Made by a program: the position numbers and the translations under genes. From assembly GCF_042677865.1 (NCBI RefSeq), contig NZ_JBHUDD010000051.1, forward strand, positions 1-43,347: DNA of 43,347 nucleotides, written 5' to 3'. The notes beneath the pieces were generated by a model. It saw only the letters and a program-made list of their open reading frames with translations, was not told the DNA's origin and made no database searches. Every line of letters starts with the position of its first letter. Position 1 is the first letter of the stretch. This DNA is from Lutimaribacter salitolerans. GTDB lineage: Bacteria > Pseudomonadota > Alphaproteobacteria > Rhodobacterales > Rhodobacteraceae. Positions 17,866-24,856 of the stretch are shown piece after piece.

Positions 17866-18627
17866 ATGTCGCTTGCCATCGCCTTTGCCGCCAGCGACGC
17901 GCCCAGCGCGCAGGCCGCACTTGCCGTCCTGAGCGCGCGCTATGGCGATGCGCCCGAAGCCGAGGCGGATGTGATCGTGGCGCTGGGGGGCGACGGATTC
18001 ATGTTGCAGACCCTGCACCGCACCCAAGGTCTGGATGCGCCGGTCTATGGGATGAACCGGGGCACCGTCGGCTTTCTGATGAACGGGTACCTTGAGGGCG
18101 GGCTGGTCGAACGGCTGCAACGCGCGCAGGAAGAGGTGCTGAACCCGCTGCGCATGCACGCCACCCGCAGCGACGGGTCCGAGCATGTGGCGCTGGCCAT
18201 CAACGAGGTGTCGCTGCTGCGTCAGGGGCCGCAGGCGGCCAAGCTGCGCATCACCGTCGACGGGCGGTTGCGGATGGAGGAACTGGTCTGCGACGGTGCG
18301 CTGGTGTCCACGCCCGCCGGATCGACGGCCTATAACTATTCGGCCCACGGACCGATCCTGCCGATCGGGTCGGACGTGCTGGCGCTGACCGCCATCGCGC
18401 CGTTCCGGCCCCGGCGCTGGCGCGGCGCGCTGCTGCCGAAATCCGCCCATGTGCGGATCGACGTCACCAACCCCGAACGGCGCCCGGTCATGGCCGATGC
18501 CGACTCGCGCTCGGTGCGCGACGTGGTGTCGGTGGATATCCGCAGCGCCCCCGAGGTGGCTCATCGCATCCTGTTCGATCCCGGTCACGGGCTGGAAGAG
18601 CGGTTGATCCGCGAACAGTTCGCCTGA
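17866..18627 (+). CDS. nadK: NAD kinase
   Basis: Phosphorylates NAD to NADP. The 253-residue protein has the diagnostic GGDG (41-44) followed by MLQTLHR. GMNRGTVGFLMN, the NEVSLLR strand and STPAGSTAYNYSAHGPI (the NE/D-GSTAY nucleotide-binding region) also match, with a matching C-terminal D-S-R element. The start at 17866 begins the first beta strand SLAIAFAAS. The longer upstream frame runs antisense through glyA and is not coding. AGGAG lies 11 bp upstream, inside a potential hairpin loop. Confidence 0.96.
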   Translation: MSLAIAFAASDAPSAQAALAVLSARYGDAPEAEADVIVALGGDGFMLQTLHRTQGLDAPVYGMNRGTVGFLMNGYLEGGLVERLQRAQEEVLNPLRMHATRSDGSEHVALAINEVSLLRQGPQAAKLRITVDGRLRMEELVCDGALVSTPAGSTAYNYSAHGPILPIGSDVLALTAIAPFRPRRWRGALLPKSAHVRIDVTNPERRPVMADADSRSVRDVVSVDIRSAPEVAHRILFDPGHGLEERLIREQFA

Positions 18628-18670
18628 GACGTCAGCCAAGGGATTGCGCGCCCTTCGGGCACAGCGGGTA

Positions 18671-18743
18671 GGGGGGCGCTGCCCCCCGTCGCCCGTTCCG
18701 GGCGCCTCCCCCCGGAGTTTATCTGGCAAGATGAAGGACCAGG
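18671..18743 (-). repeat. Dispersed structured intergenic repeat, copy 2 (inverted)
   Basis: Read on the minus strand it repeats copy 1: TGGTCCT, TTCATCTTGCC, a base, GATAAACTCCGGGGGGAG, then a 6-bp hairpin and the GGGGGGC/GCCCCCC hairpin (18681-18687 / 18671-18677). The middle hairpin is CGCCCG/CGGGCG with loop GAA, unrelated in sequence to copy 1 but equally well paired. It lies between the convergent nadK and DUF6455 genes. Confidence 0.75.
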
Positions 18744-18759
18744 AGGGCCTTGTATGAGA

Positions 18760-19023
18760 TCAGGCCCGGTCGCGCAGGGTGTCGAACACCGCGCGATTGG
18801 CGCAGGCGGGCGGCGCTGCGGCTGGCTCGTCCGTGGGCTGTGCGTCCAGCCAGTGCTGGCATCCTGCCGTCCATTGGCAGCCCCGGCATCGGGTGACCAT
18901 GGCCGCCCAATCCTCGACCGTCAGCCGGTTCTCGCGGCGGGCGGCGGCCAGATCGACACCGGCAGCCTGCGCCATGTCCTGCACCAGCCAGAAATGCCTG
19001 ATCGGATTGCCAAGCGCCTGCAT
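18760..19023 (-). CDS. DUF6455 family protein (second copy)
   Basis: An 87-residue protein with C46-x2-C49-x5-C55-x18-C74 and the WTAGCQHWLD and PPACANRAVF contexts of DUF6455. Its N-terminal half (NPIRHFWLVQDMAQAAGVDL) is the family's helical part. Outside the cysteine pattern it is quite different from the protein at 14488-14781, so this is an old paralogue rather than a recent duplication. GGGAGG lies upstream of the start. Function is unknown; a metal site is plausible. Confidence 0.75.
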   Translation of the reverse strand: MQALGNPIRHFWLVQDMAQAAGVDLAAARRENRLTVEDWAAMVTRCRGCQWTAGCQHWLDAQPTDEPAAAPPACANRAVFDTLRDRA

Positions 19024-19091
19024 GGGTCGGTCCCTCCCGTTGGATGCAAAGACAGTCTAGGCCGGGGGGGCGGGGCGGACCATGATCGAGA

Positions 19092-19460
19092 TCAAGCGCG
19101 CCATTCCTCGAAGAACGCCGCCACGCATGTCTGGACATGGCGAAACCTGTCGCCGCCCAGATGCTTGCCGCCATACCAGCGGGTGACGACGACCACCGTG
19201 TCGGTCAGCCTCTCGCGCTCCAGCATCCGCAGGATGACCATGCCCGCCCCGGCCTCGCCGTCATCGGCCTTGATCTGGGTGCCATCCGCCAGCAGCAGGC
19301 CCCAGGTGTTATGCGTGGCATTGGAGAACTTCTTGTTCCGTTTCAGCTCTTTGAGCAGCGCCGCCGCCTCGGCCTCGGACCGGGCCGGCCCGCCCGACAC
19401 GGCATAGCGCGAGCCGCGATCGCTCAGGACGTTGGGCAGGACCAGCACGGGCGCGGTCAC
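19092..19460 (-). CDS. IMPACT/YigZ family protein, single domain
   Basis: The 122 residues correspond to the N-terminal UPF0029/IMPACT domain: RSEAEAAALLKELKRNKKFSNATHNTWG, then DDGEAGAGM and a VVVTRWYGGKHLGGDRF core. Typical YigZ proteins are about 200 residues with a second DUF1949 domain, which is absent here with no sign of a frameshift. IMPACT proteins have been linked to translation regulation, but the bacterial role is unclear. Its ATG overlaps the stop of the M48 protease gene (ATGA), so the two are co-translated. Confidence 0.88.
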   Translation of the reverse strand: MTAPVLVLPNVLSDRGSRYAVSGGPARSEAEAAALLKELKRNKKFSNATHNTWGLLLADGTQIKADDGEAGAGMVILRMLERERLTDTVVVVTRWYGGKHLGGDRFRHVQTCVAAFFEEWRA

Positions 19461-20161
19461 AACCGCGAGGCGGTCTCGCGCACGACCTGAATCCGCTGGG
19501 CATTGGGTGGATGGGTGCCCAGAAAGCGGTTGCCGGGATCGGGGATGCGGGTGAAGAACTCGGCCCCGCGCACCGGATCATAGCCTGCGCGCTTGGCGAT
19601 CACCGTGCCGATCCGGTCGGCCTCAAGCTCGAACTCCTTGGAATAGCTGCGCGCACCCACGGCCGCGCCCAGATCCTGTGCCGCGCGCACCCGGCCCGCG
19701 TCAGCGCCGGTCAGCGTCGCCAGCCCGGCAAACACCACGGCCCCGGCCGCCGCTGCCTGCCGCTGCCGGTCGATATGACCCGCGATGTGATGCGCCGCCT
19801 CATGCCCCATGACAAAGGCCAGCTCGTCGACATTGCGCGCCTCGGCGATCAGGGCAAGGTTGAAGGCCACGATGGGACGGCCCTGCGCGTCCAGCGTCTG
19901 GAACGCGTTTGGCGGCTGGCCGGGGCGGTCATCCACCACGATCAGGAAGTTGCAATTGGCGCGCGGGGCCATGCGGCGGCATTCCTGCTCGGCCACGGGC
20001 TGTACGGTTTCGACCACCTGAACGAAATTCCGTGCGGCATCGCGCGCCGATTGCGGAGCGGACGCCGGCACAGTCATCTGCTGTGGCGGGGTCATGACCA
20101 TGGGCGCGCAGCCCGCAAGCCCCATCGCCGCAACCAGAATCAGACCGAAAACCCGCGTCAT
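19457..20161 (-). CDS. M48 family metalloprotease, lipoprotein
   Basis: The 234-residue protein has a lipobox LAGC (Cys18), so it is exported and lipid-anchored, probably facing the periplasm. The zinc site H120-E-A-A-H124 lies in GHEAAHHIAGH. The third-ligand segment is KEFELEADRIG about 55 residues later, and HPPNAQR lies near the C terminus. This matches single-domain M48C peptidases such as LoiP/YcaL, which degrade misfolded outer-membrane proteins. Substrates here are unknown. It is the first gene of a two-gene unit with the IMPACT protein. Confidence 0.92.
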   Translation of the reverse strand: MTRVFGLILVAAMGLAGCAPMVMTPPQQMTVPASAPQSARDAARNFVQVVETVQPVAEQECRRMAPRANCNFLIVVDDRPGQPPNAFQTLDAQGRPIVAFNLALIAEARNVDELAFVMGHEAAHHIAGHIDRQRQAAAAGAVVFAGLATLTGADAGRVRAAQDLGAAVGARSYSKEFELEADRIGTVIAKRAGYDPVRGAEFFTRIPDPGNRFLGTHPPNAQRIQVVRETASRL

Positions 20162-20272
20162 GTCGCTCTCCCCATATTCGGTCCCGGTTTAGCACGGTCT
20201 GCCGCAGCCACCATAGCCATCACGCAGAGGTGAATCGCTTGCAACGGCAGAATCCCGCCATAGACTGGCCCC

Positions 20273-20506
20273 ATGTTCAGCATCGAGCACGAATTCGACA
20301 CCACGATCGTCACCCTGGTCGACGAGGGGCCCGCCCCTCTGACCGAGGACGTGACCATAAACGCGTTCGAGGAATGCGTGACGCTGGAGCAGTATGATCC
20401 GCGCACCGACAGCGTGCAAAAGATCACCCTGTCGATCGGGCAGGTCAAGGATCTGGCCGCCGCGCTGAACCTGCCCGAAGGCATCTACAGCCGGGTGCGC
20501 GACTGA
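20273..20506 (+). CDS. Conserved hypothetical protein
   Basis: A 77-residue acidic soluble protein, mostly beta in the first half (SIEHEFDTTIVTLVDEG, EECVTLEQYD). A final helix contains KITLSIGQVKDLAAALNLPEG. No cysteines, signal or membrane segment. It is not recognised beyond resembling small conserved proteins of this bacterial group. It is divergent from the M48 gene across 110 bp, and its TGA abuts the stop of the DUF167 gene on the other strand. Confidence 0.6.
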   Translation: MFSIEHEFDTTIVTLVDEGPAPLTEDVTINAFEECVTLEQYDPRTDSVQKITLSIGQVKDLAAALNLPEGIYSRVRD

Positions 20507-20767
20507 TCACTCCACCCCAAAGACCTTGTCGCGCGATGTGGCCCCGCGCCGCAGCACCAGACGCGATTTCGCCACACCCATGGCCTTGGCCAGCAGTTTC
20601 TGCACGGCGACAATGGCGCGGCCATCCTCGGGCATGGCGGTGACGTAGACGCGCAGCACCGCGCCCTCCGCCTCGATCCGGTCACGCGACGCCTTGGGCG
20701 TCACGCGCACGGCGATCTCGGCCCCCGGGCGGGCCAGATGGGACAGGTCGGACAAATCACGGGCCAT
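20507..20767 (-). CDS. DUF167 (YggU) family protein
   Basis: The 86-residue protein follows the DUF167 fold. A strand IAVRVTPKASRDRIE is followed by VLRVYVTAMPEDGRA, the helix AIVAVQKLLAKAMGV, and a strand RLVLRRGATSRDKVFGV. Length and the KASR, PEDG(R)A and G-x-S/T-R-x-K landmarks match. The start is ATG 20767 or 20773; upstream residues are not family-like. The function of the family is unknown. Its promoter would lie in the short gap divergent from the deacetylase-like gene. Confidence 0.88.
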   Translation of the reverse strand: MARDLSDLSHLARPGAEIAVRVTPKASRDRIEAEGAVLRVYVTAMPEDGRAIVAVQKLLAKAMGVAKSRLVLRRGATSRDKVFGVE

Positions 20768-20837
20768 GGGCATAGAGCATGGACAATTCCGCGCCTGACT
20801 TGAATAGTCCCCGCAACACGAAACCGACGGGGGCCCC

Positions 20838-21950
20838 ATGACCACAGGATTTTTCCATGACGAGCGTTGTTTCTGGCACTCGGGCGGCAATTACGCGCTG
20901 ACCCTGCCGGTGGGCGATCTGGTGCAGCCGCTGGCGGCGGGTGGCCTGCCCGAAAGCCCCGAAACCAAGCGGCGGTTGAAGAACCTGATGGAGGTGACGG
21001 GGCTGTTGTCGGAATTGGCGGTGCACTCGGCCCCCGAGGCCACGCGCGAGGATCTGGAGCGTATCCACCCCGCCAGCTATCTGGATGAGTTCAAGACCAA
21101 GTCCGACGCGGGCGGCGGAGAGATGGGGCCGCGCACGCCCTTTGGCAAGGGCGCCTATGAAATCGCGGCGCTGTCGGCCGGGCTGTCCAAGGCGGCGCTG
21201 CTGGCCGTGCTGCGCGGCGAGGTCGACAACGCCTATGCCCTGTCGCGCCCGCCCGGCCATCATTGCCTGCCCGACTGGCCCAACGGCTTTTGCCTGCTCG
21301 CCAACATTCCCATCGCCATCGAGGCCGCCCGCGCGCACGGCCTGCTGGGCCGCGTGGCCATCGTGGATTGGGACGTGCATCACGGCAATGGGGCAGAAGC
21401 AATCTATTACGACCGCGACGACACGCTGACGATCTCGGTGCATCAGGAATACAACTATCCCATCGACAAGGGCGATCTGGCCGACCGGGGCGCAGGCGCG
21501 GGCCTCGGCTTCAACATGAACATTCCCCTGCCACCCGGTGTCGGGCACGCGGGCTATCTGCACGTGATGGACCAGATCATCGCCCCCGCGCTGGAGCGGT
21601 TCCAGCCCGATGCCATCATCGTCGCCTGCGGCTTTGACGCGGCCATATTCGACCCGCTGGGGCGCATGTGCTGCTCTGCCGACACGTTCCGCCAGATGAC
21701 CGCCCGCATCAAGACGCTGGCCGACCGTCTGTGCGCGGGCAAGCTGCTGCTTGTGCACGAGGGCGGCTATTCCGAGGCTTACGTTCCCTTTTGCGGTCAT
21801 GCTACGATCTCCGAGCTGGCTGGCAGCGCGACAGACGCGCCCGACCCGCTGGCCCATACGATGGAACGTCGCCAGCCAAACGCCCGCACGGCCCAGTTTT
21901 TCAACGACCTGATCGCCGACATGGCGCAGGAGCTGTTGGGCAGGGGCTGA
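20838..21950 (+). CDS. Class II histone deacetylase-like amidohydrolase
   Basis: A 370-residue zinc deacetylase of the arginase/deacetylase fold. SRPPGHHC has His141/His142. DWDVHHGNG supplies zinc ligands Asp179 and His181, and GFDA supplies the third ligand, Asp267. EGGYSEAYVPFC contains the transition-state loop. In bacteria such enzymes act on acetylated polyamines or other small amides as often as on proteins; the substrate is not readable. The start at 20838 gives MTTGFFHDERCFWH, the typical family N terminus. The nitroreductase gene follows after 50 bp. Confidence 0.93.
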   Translation: MTTGFFHDERCFWHSGGNYALTLPVGDLVQPLAAGGLPESPETKRRLKNLMEVTGLLSELAVHSAPEATREDLERIHPASYLDEFKTKSDAGGGEMGPRTPFGKGAYEIAALSAGLSKAALLAVLRGEVDNAYALSRPPGHHCLPDWPNGFCLLANIPIAIEAARAHGLLGRVAIVDWDVHHGNGAEAIYYDRDDTLTISVHQEYNYPIDKGDLADRGAGAGLGFNMNIPLPPGVGHAGYLHVMDQIIAPALERFQPDAIIVACGFDAAIFDPLGRMCCSADTFRQMTARIKTLADRLCAGKLLLVHEGGYSEAYVPFCGHATISELAGSATDAPDPLAHTMERRQPNARTAQFFNDLIADMAQELLGRG

Positions 21951-22000
21951 ACAGGCCCCTCCCTGCCCGACATCTGGACAGACCGAGGAAAGGACGACAC

Positions 22001-22579
22001 ATGCCCACCCCGAACCCCGCCGCGCTGGAATTTCTGCTGACCCGCCGATCCGGCCCCGCGAAAACCCTGACCACGCCGGTGCCCGACCGCGACGCGCTGC
22101 TGCCGATCCTGACCGCCGCCGCGCGTACGCCCGATCATGGCAAGCTGGAACCCTGGCGCATGATCGTGCTGGACCGCGCCGCCCTTGCGCGGCTGGCCAC
22201 GCAGGCCCGCGACCGCGCCGCCGCATTGGGCTATGACGCGGAACAGGCCGACAAGGGGGCCAGCCAGTTCGAGCAGGGCAACCTGGCCGTCGCCGTGATC
22301 GAGGTGCAAAAGGACAGCGACAAGATCCCCGCGCTGGAACAGACCTATTCCGCCGGGGCGGTCTGCCTGGCGCTGCTGAACGCGGCGCTGGCAGCCGGCT
22401 GGGGGGCCAACTGGCTGACGGGCTGGCCCAGCCATGACCGGGGATTCGTGGAAACCGGGCTGGGTCTGGCCGCGCATGAGCGGGTGGCCGGGCTGATCCA
22501 CATCGGCACCGAAACCGCCGCCCCGCCCGAACGCCCGCGCCCCGACCTCGACAGGATCGTGACATGGACATCGGCCTGA
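22001..22579 (+). CDS. Nitroreductase family protein (YdjA-like)
   Basis: A 192-residue FMN-dependent nitroreductase-fold protein. LLTRRSGPAKTL carries the FMN-phosphate arginines, AARTPDHGKLEPWR the YdjA-type motif, and GAVCLALLNAALAAGWGANWLTGW the dimer/FMN helix. HIGTE lies near the end. Length fits the compact YdjA subfamily. GAGGAAAGG precedes ATG 22001. It overlaps the next gene by 16 bp, implying co-transcription with the EI24 protein. Natural electron acceptor unknown. Confidence 0.9.
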   Translation: MPTPNPAALEFLLTRRSGPAKTLTTPVPDRDALLPILTAAARTPDHGKLEPWRMIVLDRAALARLATQARDRAAALGYDAEQADKGASQFEQGNLAVAVIEVQKDSDKIPALEQTYSAGAVCLALLNAALAAGWGANWLTGWPSHDRGFVETGLGLAAHERVAGLIHIGTETAAPPERPRPDLDRIVTWTSA

Positions 22580-23280
22580 TATTCTCGGCCTTCGCACGCA
22601 CGCTGGGCCAGATCGGCGACCGCCGGTTCACCCGCGTGCTGCTGATCGGCGTGGGGCTGACGCTGGCGCTTTTGGTGGCGGCCTATTCAGGGCTGTTGTG
22701 GTTTCTGCAATGGTCCATGGGCCCCGAGGCGACGCTGCCCCTGATCGGCACGGTGACTTGGCTGGATGATCTTGTGGGCTGGTCCAGCCTGCTGCTCATG
22801 CTGATCCTGTCGGTGTTCCTGATGATCCCGGTCGCCTCGGCCATCACCTCGATGTTCCTCGAGGATGTGGCCGCGGCGGTCGAGGATCGCCATTACCCCC
22901 ATGTGCCCACCGCCGCGCCGATCCCCTTTGGCGAGGGGCTGCGCGACACGGTGAACTTTCTGGGCGTGCTGATCGCGGCCAACACGCTGGCGCTGTTCGT
23001 CTACGCGTTGGTGTTCTGGATCCCCTTCGCGCCGGTGATCCTGTTCTGGGCGCTGAACGGCTTTCTGCTGGGGCGCGAGTATTTCACCCTCGCCGCCATG
23101 CGTCACGAGGGCCGCACCGGCGCGCGCGCACTGGCCAAACGGCACCGCCTGACGATTCTGGCGGCAGGTTTCCTGATGGCCATCCCGCTGACCATCCCGA
23201 TCATGAACCTGCTGATCCCGATCCTGGGTGCCGCGACCTTCACCCATATCTACCACGGGCTGCGCATGCGCAGCGTCTAG
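22564..23280 (+). CDS. EI24 domain-containing (CysZ-like) membrane protein
   Basis: The 238-residue inner-membrane protein has four to five hydrophobic spans (about 23-48, 68-95, 132-165, 196-225). The EI24/CysZ pattern is visible: SMFLEDVAAAVEDRHYP after the second span, NGFLLGREYFTLAAMRHEG, and a final HIYHGLR. CysZ relatives transport sulfate, but no sulfate gene is nearby and the assignment is only to the domain. Its start lies inside the end of the nitroreductase gene. Its TAG stop overlaps the TAG stop of the opposite-strand DUF1467 gene. Confidence 0.88.
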   Translation: MDIGLIFSAFARTLGQIGDRRFTRVLLIGVGLTLALLVAAYSGLLWFLQWSMGPEATLPLIGTVTWLDDLVGWSSLLLMLILSVFLMIPVASAITSMFLEDVAAAVEDRHYPHVPTAAPIPFGEGLRDTVNFLGVLIAANTLALFVYALVFWIPFAPVILFWALNGFLLGREYFTLAAMRHEGRTGARALAKRHRLTILAAGFLMAIPLTIPIMNLLIPILGAATFTHIYHGLRMRSV

Positions 23281-23558
23281 CCCTCGGACACCGGCGGCAT
23301 CAGGTTGCGCCAGTCGAAATCGCGCACGGTGATCGTGCCGGTGATGATGATCGTCGCGATCACTGCCCACAGGATCGCCGCTGCCACCGTGGTGATGATC
23401 GCCTTCTTCTTCAGGTTATGCACTTCGGGGCTGCTGGCATGGGTGCCCGGCACGATCTGCCCCACGTCGCCCTGCGTCTGCAACCGGATCGGGATCGCGA
23501 CCAGAAAGGTCAGAAACCACAGCACGGCATACAGAACGATCCCCGAGGTGATACCCAT
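23277..23558 (-). CDS. DUF1467 family protein
   Basis: A 93-residue protein with two membrane helices (about 5-24 and 53-75) separated by the conserved RLQTQGDVGQIVPGTHASSPE loop typical of DUF1467. It starts at 23558 within the stop of mce (TGATG), so translation is coupled. The pairing of mce with this gene is common in alphaproteobacteria, but its role is unknown. Confidence 0.88.
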   Translation of the reverse strand: MGITSGIVLYAVLWFLTFLVAIPIRLQTQGDVGQIVPGTHASSPEVHNLKKKAIITTVAAAILWAVIATIIITGTITVRDFDWRNLMPPVSEG

Positions 23559-23962
23559 CAGACCTGCTCCAGTTCCGTCAGCGTGCCGTTCATGTCCTTG
23601 GGATGCAGGAACAGCACCGGCTTGCCATGCGCGCCGATCTTGGGCTCGCCATCGCCCAGCACCCGCAGGCCGGCGGCTTTCAGATGATCGCGCGCGGCGA
23701 TGATGTCCTCGACCTCGTAGCACACGTGATGAATGCCGCCCGAGGGGTTTTTCTCAAGAAACCCTGCGATGGGCGAGTTCTCCCCCAGAGGATACAGCAG
23801 CTCGATCTTGGTGTTGGGCAGTTCGATGAACACCACGGTCACGCCATGATCGGGCTCGTTCTGCGGGGCGCCCACCTTTGCCCCCAGCGCATCGCGATAC
23901 TGTGCCGATGCGGCCTCGAGATCCGGCACGGCAATGGCAACATGGTTCAAACGTCCGATCAT
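23558..23962 (-). CDS. mce: Methylmalonyl-CoA epimerase
   Basis: Interconverts the (S) and (R) epimers of methylmalonyl-CoA in propionate/ethylmalonyl-CoA metabolism. The 134-residue VOC-fold protein has H-VAIAVPDLEAASAQYRDALG and FIELPNTKIELLYPLGENSPI. SGGIHHVCYEVEDI and LFLHPKDMNGTLTELEQ supply the His/Glu metal ligands in the expected order. Start 23962 has GGGAGG upstream. The more distal ATG at 23995 adds non-conserved residues. Confidence 0.94.
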   Translation of the reverse strand: MIGRLNHVAIAVPDLEAASAQYRDALGAKVGAPQNEPDHGVTVVFIELPNTKIELLYPLGENSPIAGFLEKNPSGGIHHVCYEVEDIIAARDHLKAAGLRVLGDGEPKIGAHGKPVLFLHPKDMNGTLTELEQV

Positions 23963-24046
23963 CGGGGCCTCCCTTGGCGTGTGGTCTTTGTTCAAGTTAT
24001 GGGGTTGCCGGGTCGCAAGGGCAAGCGCAAGGCGACAGAAACGCGC

Positions 24047-24066
24047 GGCTTAACGATGCGTTAGCC
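24047..24066. promoter_or_regulatory. Imperfect inverted repeat before the response regulator gene
   Basis: GGCTTAACG and CGTTAGCC are complementary except for one bulged base. The element lies 53 bp before the proposed ATG 24119 and 85 bp from the divergent mce start, so it could be an operator or leader hairpin. Confidence 0.35.
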
Positions 24067-24118
24067 AAGTGGCGGCATGCTGAGTCGCAGTGATGCCGCT
24101 GCCAAAGGGATACCCGCC

Positions 24119-24835
24119 ATGGATGACCGTGATTTCATGTCCAACACGCCTCTGCCCACCGCAAACCGCCCGCTGCTGGGCCTGACCGTGCTGCTGGTCG
24201 AGGACAGCCTGTTCGCCTGCGAGGCGATGCGCCTGATGTGCATCCGCTCGGGCGCGCGGCTGCGGCGGGCCGACAGCCTGCGCTCGGCCCGTCGCCATCT
24301 GCAGGTCTACCGCCCCTCGGTCGTGGTGATCGACCTTGGCCTGCCCGACGGCTCGGGCGCCGAACTGATCGACGAGCTGTCGCGCGCCCGCCCCCGCGTC
24401 GGCATCGTGCTGGCCACCAGCGGCGATGACATGGCCCGCGCCACCGCGATTGCCGCCGGGGCGGATGGCTTTCTGCCCAAGCCGCTGCATTCGCTGGCCG
24501 CGTTTCAGGATGCCATCCTCAGCCGCCTGCCCGCCGATCGCCAGCCCGCAGGCCCGCGCCTTGTCCGCGACGAGGTGATCATGCCCGACCGCACCGCCTT
24601 TCGCGATGACATGGCCCATGCCGCCGACCTGCTGGGCGACGGGGCCGAAGACGGCGTTCTGGACTACACCCTGCAGTTTCTGGCTGGCGTGGCCCGCAGC
24701 GCACAGGACAGCACGCTGGAACAGGCCAGCGCGCGGCTGGCCCAGGCCCGCGCACAGGGGCAGGCCACCCATGCCGGTGTCGCCCATCTGGCCGGGCTGT
24801 TGCAGGAACGGCTGCAGAACCGCATGGCGATCTGA
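24119..24835 (+). CDS. Response regulator (receiver domain plus novel C-terminal region)
   Basis: Residues 21-138 are a CheY-like receiver with Glu28/Asp29, phosphoacceptor Asp72 (VIDLGLPDGSG), Thr100 and Lys121 (FLPKPL). The remaining 100 residues are helical and alanine-rich. They match no DNA-binding or enzymatic output domain I recognise; an AHAADLL histidine could hint at an HPt-like bundle, but the signature is weak. No histidine kinase is adjacent, so it is an orphan regulator. ATG 24119 is chosen with AAGGGA upstream; 24077 is an in-frame alternative. Confidence 0.82.
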   Translation: MDDRDFMSNTPLPTANRPLLGLTVLLVEDSLFACEAMRLMCIRSGARLRRADSLRSARRHLQVYRPSVVVIDLGLPDGSGAELIDELSRARPRVGIVLATSGDDMARATAIAAGADGFLPKPLHSLAAFQDAILSRLPADRQPAGPRLVRDEVIMPDRTAFRDDMAHAADLLGDGAEDGVLDYTLQFLAGVARSAQDSTLEQASARLAQARAQGQATHAGVAHLAGLLQERLQNRMAI

Positions 24836-24856
24836 CCCGCAGACCGGGGGCGGCGA

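Noticed and set aside
20757..22631. A 624-codon open frame on the minus strand
   Set aside because: It covers the deacetylase-like and nitroreductase genes in antisense and its product is low-complexity Arg/Gly/Ala/Pro.
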